NCBI RefSeq assembly: GCF_007489275.1
Contig: NZ_VLNR01000013.1
Location: 43,836 to 107,835, forward strand
Direction of reading: 5' to 3'
Length of the DNA: 64,000 bases
DNA from: Aquimarina algiphila
GTDB lineage: Bacteria > Bacteroidota > Bacteroidia > Flavobacteriales > Flavobacteriaceae
Shown: positions 59,085 to 64,000 of the stretch, one piece after another
Layout of the letters: the number at the start of each line of letters is the position of its first letter
Position numbering within the stretch: position 1 is the stretch's first letter
The notes under the pieces: model-generated
The model's input: the letters and a program-made list of their open reading frames with translations, nothing else
Told to the model about the DNA's origin: nothing
Database searches by the model: none
Made by a program: the position numbers and the translations under genes

Positions 59085-60491
59085 ATGAGTATATATGATG
59101 TAGCCGTGATTGGCTCTGGACCTGGTGGATATGTAGCCGCTATTCGATGCGCACAACTGGGTATGAAAACAGCAATAATCGAAAAATACACAACTCTTGG
59201 AGGAACATGTCTTAATGTAGGTTGTATACCTAGTAAGGCTTTATTAGATTCTTCTCATCATTATGAACATGCAGTAAAGCATTTTGCAGATCATGGTATA
59301 GAAATTCCTGGAGATGTAAAGATTAACCTTGAAAAAATGATTGCCCGTAAACAGGCAGTAGTTGATCAAACTACAGGAGGTGTTGATTTTCTGATGAAAA
59401 AAAATAAGATTGATGTATTTGAAGGAGTTGGAGCTTTTAAAGATGCAACTCACATTAATATTACAAAAGCAGATAGTACTGTTGAAACTATCGAAGCTAA
59501 GCATACTATTATTGCTACAGGTTCGAAACCTTCTACGTTGCCATTTATCAAAATAGATAAAAAGAGAATCATTACTTCTACGGAAGCATTAAAACTTAAA
59601 GAAATACCAAAACATCTAGTTGTTATTGGAGGAGGAGTAATAGGGTTAGAATTAGGTCAAGTATATCGTCGTTTGGGAGCAGAAGTTTCTGTTGTGGAAT
59701 ATATGGACAGAATTATTCCCGGAATGGATAAAGCACTCTCTAGAGAATTGCAGAAAGCAATGAAAAAACAAGGAGTTAAGTTTTATACCTCACATAAGGT
59801 TACAGAAGTAAAAACTGGAGCCAAAGAGGTAGTTATTACTGCCGATGATAAAAAAGGTAACCCTGTAGAATTCAAAGGAGATTATTGTTTGGTATCAGTT
59901 GGTCGTCGTCCTTATACCGATGGGTTAAATGCAGAAGCTGCAGGAGTAAAACTTAATGATAGAGGTCAAGTAGAAGTGAACGATCATCTACAAACTTCTA
60001 CATCAAATATTTATGCAATAGGAGATGTAATTAAAGGAGCAATGCTTGCACATAAGGCAGAGGAAGAAGGGGTTTTTGTTGCAGAAACACTTGCCGGACA
60101 AAAACCACATATTGATTACAACTTAATTCCTGGAGTAGTATATACATGGCCAGAAGTAGCTGCAGTAGGAAAAACTGAAGAAGAGTTAAAAGAAGCAGGA
60201 GTAAAATATAAATCAGGACAGTTTCCATTTAGAGCATTGGGAAGATCACGTGCTAGTGGAGATCTTGACGGTTTTGTGAAAATTCTTGCAGATGAGGTTA
60301 CAGATGAAGTGCTAGGAGTACATATGGTAGGAGCACGTTGTGCTGATCTTATAGCAGAGGCTGTTACAGCTATGGAATTTAGAGCTTCGGCAGAAGATAT
60401 CTCACGTATGTCTCATGCACACCCTACGTTTACTGAGGCTATAAAAGAAGCTGCACTAGCAGCGACAGATGATAGAGCGCTACACGTATAG
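59085..60491 (+). CDS. lpdA: Dihydrolipoyl dehydrogenase
   Basis: This flavoprotein reoxidises dihydrolipoamide in 2-oxoacid dehydrogenase and glycine cleavage complexes, passing electrons to NAD+. It has 468 residues. The FAD motif is VAVIGSGPGGYVAAIRCAQL (residues 6-25). The redox disulphide is GGTCLNVGCIPSKALLDSSH (about 39-58). The NAD motif is VVIGGGVIGLELGQVYRRLG, followed by NIYAIGDVIKGAMLAHKAEE. The C-terminal active-site HAHPTFTEA holds the catalytic His and Glu. Its 2-oxoacid dehydrogenase partners are not in this window. Confidence 0.97.
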   Translation: MSIYDVAVIGSGPGGYVAAIRCAQLGMKTAIIEKYTTLGGTCLNVGCIPSKALLDSSHHYEHAVKHFADHGIEIPGDVKINLEKMIARKQAVVDQTTGGVDFLMKKNKIDVFEGVGAFKDATHINITKADSTVETIEAKHTIIATGSKPSTLPFIKIDKKRIITSTEALKLKEIPKHLVVIGGGVIGLELGQVYRRLGAEVSVVEYMDRIIPGMDKALSRELQKAMKKQGVKFYTSHKVTEVKTGAKEVVITADDKKGNPVEFKGDYCLVSVGRRPYTDGLNAEAAGVKLNDRGQVEVNDHLQTSTSNIYAIGDVIKGAMLAHKAEEEGVFVAETLAGQKPHIDYNLIPGVVYTWPEVAAVGKTEEELKEAGVKYKSGQFPFRALGRSRASGDLDGFVKILADEVTDEVLGVHMVGARCADLIAEAVTAMEFRASAEDISRMSHAHPTFTEAIKEAALAATDDRALHV

Positions 60492-60551
60492 ATTTTATAT
60501 TGATATCCTCTTGTAGTTTTAGGAAAGATGTTTTGAGGAAATTATGATAAC

Positions 60552-60585
60552 GAGCCATTCTTTTTAGGGTGGCTCATTTTTTATT
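60552..60585 (+). terminator. lpdA terminator
   Basis: GAGCCA (60552-60557) and TGGCTC (60570-60575) form a 6-bp GC-rich stem with a 12-nt loop, followed by ATTTTTTATTTTTT. It lies about 60 nt after the lpdA stop. Confidence 0.7.
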
Positions 60586-60628
60586 TTTTCTTTATGAATC
60601 ATAAAACGAACTTATCTATATATTAGCT

Positions 60629-61669
60629 GTGTCAAAAAAACTAAGTATAATGCATATTAATGATAAAACAGGAATTAAAGAATATCAGGCTTCACCAGAG
60701 CGTTATAAAACAATGGCTTATAATCGATGTGGAAAAAGCGGAGTGCTCTTACCAGCTATATCACTTGGACTTTGGCACAATTTCGGTTTTGTAGATAATA
60801 TACATAATGCAAGAGAAATTTTGAGGTCTGCCTTTGATTTAGGAATTACTCATTTTGATCTTGCAAATAATTATGGGCCACCTTATGGTTCTGCAGAAGA
60901 GAATTTTGGAGTATTGTATAAAAAAGATTTCCTACCGTATAGGGATGAGCTTTTTATAGCGACAAAAGCTGGTTATGATATGTGGCCAGGCCCTTATGGA
61001 AATTGGGGATCTCGAAAATACTTGATGGCTAGTATTGATCAGAGTCTTACCCGTATGGGATTAGATTATGTAGATATCTTTTATCACCATAGACCAGATC
61101 CAGAAACACCACTAGAAGAAACTATGGTTGCACTATCTGATATTGTTAGACAAGGAAAGGCATTATATGTAGGTATTTCTAATTATCAACCAGAAGAAAC
61201 TGCTAGAGCAGCAGCATTATTACAAGATTTAAAAGTCCCTTTTGTATTACATCAAGCTCGATATTCGATTTTTGAAAGAGAAGTAGAAAATGGTTTATTA
61301 GAAACATTAGGGCATAATGGAGTTGGATGCATTGCTTTTTCACCTCTTGCACAAGGAATGCTCACAGATAAATATCTAAACGGAATCCCAGAGGACTCTC
61401 GTGCAGCAAAGAATTTTACATATCTGGATAAAGAAAAATTAACGAGTAATCTAAAAAGAATACAGAGCTTGGCAGCAATAGCACGTGAAAGAGGACAAAA
61501 ATTATCTCAGATGGCTATTGCATGGTTATTAAATCAACCTCAAATAACTTCTGTACTTATTGGCGCTAGTTCTGCAAATCAACTTAAGGAGAATATAATA
61601 GCATTAGAACAGTTACAGTTTTCTGAGGAAGAATTAGTAGCCATTAACAATATTTCTAAGGGAGAGTAA
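60629..61669 (+). CDS. Aldo/keto reductase, YghZ/GpR-like (GTG start)
   Basis: A 346-residue NADPH-dependent reductase of the aldo/keto family, subgroup close to E. coli YghZ (glyceraldehyde-3-phosphate reductase). The tetrad is visible: Asp and Tyr in HFDLANNYGPPYGSAEENFG, Lys in FIATKAGYDMWPGPYG, and His in DIFYHHRPDPETPLEE. The cofactor end has SVLIGASSANQLKENI. The start GTG 60629 gives SKKLSIMHINDKTG; a later ATG at 60650 is possible. It is cytoplasmic and converges with the LytTR regulator after 18 nt. Confidence 0.93.
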   Translation: MSKKLSIMHINDKTGIKEYQASPERYKTMAYNRCGKSGVLLPAISLGLWHNFGFVDNIHNAREILRSAFDLGITHFDLANNYGPPYGSAEENFGVLYKKDFLPYRDELFIATKAGYDMWPGPYGNWGSRKYLMASIDQSLTRMGLDYVDIFYHHRPDPETPLEETMVALSDIVRQGKALYVGISNYQPEETARAAALLQDLKVPFVLHQARYSIFEREVENGLLETLGHNGVGCIAFSPLAQGMLTDKYLNGIPEDSRAAKNFTYLDKEKLTSNLKRIQSLAAIARERGQKLSQMAIAWLLNQPQITSVLIGASSANQLKENIIALEQLQFSEEELVAINNISKGE

Positions 61670-61687
61670 AATCAGGATATTAGAATC

Positions 61688-62398
61688 TTATATGCTTTCT
61701 AACCGCCCTAAGACTTCAGTTTTATAGTTTCTGCTAATAGGGATAGATTTATTATGTAGAACAATTTCTTCATTAGAAAAAGAGTCTATTTTGGAAATAG
61801 CAATAATATATGACCTATGTGTCCTTATGAATTGTTGTTGAGGTAATTTTGATTCTATAGTACTAATAGTTTCTCTCGTTATAATGGTTCCAGAAGTACA
61901 ATGTATTTTTATATAATCACTATAACTTTCAATATAAATGATGTCAGGGAAATCTATTTTTTTCATCCTGCGTTCTGATCTTACAAAAATAAAATTGTTA
62001 GAATGAATTTTTTCTATATTGGTGGCTTTAGGTTTATGATAAACTTCAAAATAGTTAGTAATTGCATTTAAAAGCCGCTCAAAAGAAATAGGTTTAAGAA
62101 GATAATCTACAGCATGTAGGTCAAAACCATCAATAGCATATTCACGATATGCAGTGGTAAAAATAACCTTGATATTAGTATTGATGGATTTAGCAAAAGA
62201 GATACCAGAAATTTCGGGCATATTAATATCCAAAAAAATGAGATCAATTTTTTGAGTGTTAATAGAATTAAAAGCTTCTATTGCGTTACTGCAGATATCA
62301 ACTATGTCAACCGTATCAATTTTTGATAAATGGCTTGCTATAATATCTCTTGCGGTAGGCTCATCATCTACTATAATACATGATATTTTTGTGCTCAT
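61688..62398 (-). CDS. LytTR family response regulator
   Basis: About 236 residues from ATG 62398 (MSTKISCIIVDDEP); a longer in-frame form would add 15 unlikely residues. The receiver has IIVDDEPTA, the phospho-acceptor in LIFLDINMPEISG (about residue 57), FTTAYREYA, and LLKPISFERL. The C-terminal LytTR DNA-binding domain is NFIFVRSERRMKKIDFPDII, then YIESYSDYIKIH and FIRTHRSYIIAI. It is the partner of the upstream LytS-type kinase; the stop-start overlap TAATG couples the two. Confidence 0.94.
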   Translation of the reverse strand: MSTKISCIIVDDEPTARDIIASHLSKIDTVDIVDICSNAIEAFNSINTQKIDLIFLDINMPEISGISFAKSINTNIKVIFTTAYREYAIDGFDLHAVDYLLKPISFERLLNAITNYFEVYHKPKATNIEKIHSNNFIFVRSERRMKKIDFPDIIYIESYSDYIKIHCTSGTIITRETISTIESKLPQQQFIRTHRSYIIAISKIDSFSNEEIVLHNKSIPISRNYKTEVLGRLESI

Positions 62399-63462
62399 TA
62401 TACGGGTTTTGTAATTTTTAAAACGAGATGTACATGATACCAATCATCATTTTCAGAGATGTTTAATTCATGCATATCTTTATATAACAGCTGTAATCGT
62501 TTCTTGATATTTGTCAACCCTATACCTTGTACGTTATCTTTAGAAGTGTTTAAAATAGAGTTTTTGATATTAAAATGTATCTTATTATTACGATATTTTA
62601 AATCGATTATAATAGATAATTTTTGATTGCGAATTTGCCCGTGTTTAAAACTGTTTTCTATAAATGGAATAAAAAGCATAGGTGCAATTTGTATAGTGTG
62701 AGCTATCTTATCAAAATTCATAGAAACGTCCAAAGTATTCATAAAACGCATTTTTTCTAAGGCGAGATAATCTTCTATGTGATTAATTTCTTCTTGTAAC
62801 GAAACAAAAGGTTTATCTACTTGATACAATAGATAGTCTAAAAGATTAGATAGCTTTAATATCATTTCTGGAGTTTCTTCTGATTTTTTTAAAGCAAAAC
62901 CATACATAGTATTTAGTGTATTGAATAAAAAATGGGGATGTATCTGCATTTTTAGATAATGCAGTTCTTGCTCTTTAAGTTTAAGCTGTGCTTCGAGCAC
63001 TTTATTTTTTAATTCTTGATTTGCACTAATAGAAGTATAGTTATGTTGCACAAGGTTAATTGCACTAGCTACAAAGACTACAAAATATACAGCAATAAAA
63101 AGAAATAGAGGACTTTGGGTCATCGGAGCCATTTCGCCAATTTTTAATCCGGTAAGAAATAATAGACCATAGAAAAAGGACATTACAATAAAGAAAGCCG
63201 AAATAATGATAGTATATGTACAATACAATATGAATAGACCATATTTTTCGTGTAATAAATATTTTGGAATTAGAATGTCTGTAACAGCATATGTAGTTCC
63301 TATAGTAACGGGCATTAAAAAGAGAGAAAATGAGAAAACATAATTAATATTATCACTATTATGTCCAAAGAAATAGGAATAACAGAATAATACAATTACC
63401 CAAAAAATAATGTGGAGTAGGAGCTTTGCAGTTTTTTTAAGTATAAAATCTCTGGAAATCAT
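62398..63462 (-). CDS. LytS-type sensor histidine kinase
   Basis: About 354 residues from ATG 63462 (MISRDFILKKTAKLLLHIIF); upstream in-frame codons lack homology. Four membrane helices span about residues 10-150. A helical linker follows, then the His_kinase motif LKMQIHPHFLFNTLNTMYGF (about residues 205-224) with the phosphorylated His. The ATP-binding region has LFIPFIENSFKHGQI and VQGIGLTNIKKRLQLLY. The stimulus is unknown. It is the 5' partner of the LytTR regulator. Confidence 0.92.
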   Translation of the reverse strand: MISRDFILKKTAKLLLHIIFWVIVLFCYSYFFGHNSDNINYVFSFSLFLMPVTIGTTYAVTDILIPKYLLHEKYGLFILYCTYTIIISAFFIVMSFFYGLLFLTGLKIGEMAPMTQSPLFLFIAVYFVVFVASAINLVQHNYTSISANQELKNKVLEAQLKLKEQELHYLKMQIHPHFLFNTLNTMYGFALKKSEETPEMILKLSNLLDYLLYQVDKPFVSLQEEINHIEDYLALEKMRFMNTLDVSMNFDKIAHTIQIAPMLFIPFIENSFKHGQIRNQKLSIIIDLKYRNNKIHFNIKNSILNTSKDNVQGIGLTNIKKRLQLLYKDMHELNISENDDWYHVHLVLKITKPV

Positions 63463-63642
63463 ATGAACAGACAATATCCGTATTTTTTGCGTTTTGAAAT
63501 ATAATTTTGAGATGAATAACCTCTTTAAAGCTGTATTTAACAAAATAGAACTAATTTTACTCATATTGAGTAGTAATTCTGCTAAATATCACATTAATCA
63601 GGTAAGTAAGCGCAAAAAGAAAAAATGTAACACAACAAAAAT

Positions 63643-63650
63643 TAGTTTTG
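63643..63650 (+). promoter_or_regulatory. -7 promoter box before the ExbB-like reading frame
   Basis: TAGTTTTG matches TAnnTTTG and lies 29 nt before ATG 63680. No -33 word is evident. Confidence 0.35.
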
Positions 63651-63679
63651 GATATGTCTAATTCAAAATCCATCATTCT

Positions 63680-63919
63680 ATGATTTCATTACTTTTTATT
63701 CTTCAACAAAAAGAATCTTTTTTTTCAGCACTCTTTAGCCGCATTAATGAAGGTGGTCCATTTTTTATGGTTCCAATTTTGATCATGTTACTATTAACGT
63801 TTTTTCTAATTATTAAAAGTGTAATAGCGTTAAAACAAGGGAGTGTTACCCTACAAAAAAACATTAGCTTACCCGTTGTGCATTTAGAAAAAGTTGCGCA
63901 AACTGCTAAAAGGCAGTAA
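63680..63919 (+). CDS. Short MotA/TolQ/ExbB-like protein (N-terminal part only)
   Basis: A 79-residue frame whose start, FFSALFSRINEGGPFFMVPI, followed by a membrane helix (LIMLLLTFFLIIKSVIAL), resembles the N-terminus of MotA/TolQ/ExbB proton-channel proteins of Flavobacteriia. Family members run to about 200 residues, and the remaining helices are absent: after QKNISL the sequence becomes polar and stops. It is probably truncated or frameshifted, or a short variant. It is divergent from the LytS gene with its own -7 box. Confidence 0.5.
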   Translation: MISLLFILQQKESFFSALFSRINEGGPFFMVPILIMLLLTFFLIIKSVIALKQGSVTLQKNISLPVVHLEKVAQTAKRQ

Positions 63920-63945
63920 ATTGTAGTTACGACACTATAATTTAT

Positions 63946-64000
63946 ATGCACAACTTTCAAGCAAATTACGATAAAATACTCAAGGTTTTAAAAGGATTAG
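63946..64000 (+). CDS. Start of an unidentified gene, running off the window
   Basis: ATG 63946 opens a frame (MHNFQANYDKILKVLKGL) that continues to the window edge. The beginning looks like a coding N-terminus, but only 18 codons are visible and I cannot name the product. The start is 26 nt after the preceding stop. Confidence 0.35.
   Translation, partial: MHNFQANYDKILKVLKGL

Noticed and set aside
1..64000. tRNA, rRNA, insertion sequence, prophage or integrase
   Set aside because: No tRNA-like or rRNA-like sequence, transposase, integrase, phage protein or flanking duplicated target was recognised in either strand by reading.

Overview
The window is chromosomal DNA of a marine-type flavobacterium (Bacteroidota, Flavobacteriaceae; the gene content resembles Aquimarina and relatives, although the genus is an inference). 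It is AT-rich. Many start codons are preceded by the Bacteroidota -7 promoter box TAnnTTTG. It carries type IX secretion (T9SS) and gliding-type genes: a PorP/SprF protein, an OmpA/PD40 partner, a giant secreted protein with a gliding-type C-terminal sorting domain, and a PorD-type DUF4835 protein. I see no rRNA, tRNA, CRISPR array, prophage or insertion sequence, so this is mostly ordinary core genome with a few accessory islets.

Layout. 1-3.8 kb: the 3' end of ligA, then four tandem YhhN-like membrane proteins. 3.9-12.6 kb (+): a gene remnant, DUF6913-dapA-KirBac channel, then bamD-rpoZ-coaBC-porD-recN and a CAP-domain lipoprotein. 12.6-18.4 kb (-): the T9SS adhesin/PorP/OmpA operon. 18.4-19.2 kb: a long non-coding gap with three G-tracts. 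19.2-25.0 kb (+): fabI, a glycosyltransferase, YbbR-coaE, and a RprX/RprY-like two-component pair. 25.1-34.8 kb (-): nine co-directional genes from a Gfo/Idh oxidoreductase to miaA, interrupted by a perfect 7-bp tandem repeat. 35.1-38.3 kb: pcm, a membrane protein, smpB and small secreted proteins. 38.3-41.0 kb (-): a histidine phosphatase, a 43-residue membrane peptide, and a TetR/thioesterase unit with two matching palindromic operators. 41.2-48.5 kb: clpB, a bacillithiol-type thiol protein, truncated haemoglobin, a small membrane protein and a Crp/Fnr regulator with an Fnr-type site, a lipoprotein, and fumarylacetoacetase. 48.8-64 kb: glyA, several secreted proteins, DNA alkylation repair, lspA, a haem-c-motif lipoprotein, a beta-helix lipoprotein, lpdA, an aldo/keto reductase, a LytS/LytTR pair, and two incomplete genes at the edge.

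How the genes work together. Housekeeping functions are spread through the window: DNA replication and repair (ligA, recN, AlkD-like), CoA biosynthesis (coaBC, coaE), envelope biogenesis (bamD, lspA, PorD/PorP), fatty acid synthesis (fabI), translation (smpB, miaA), and central metabolism (dapA, glyA, lpdA, fumarylacetoacetase). The best regulatory readings are two. First, a TetR repressor has near-identical 20-bp palindromes in front of itself and of a hotdog thioesterase. Second, a Crp/Fnr protein sits directly upstream of an Fnr-like palindrome placed as in a class II promoter, driving a small membrane protein and a group III truncated haemoglobin. No clearly new defence or biosynthetic system is visible. 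The most unusual items are the tandem YhhN-like array, the 13-copy heptanucleotide repeat, the Fnr/haemoglobin unit and the CxxCH lipoprotein.
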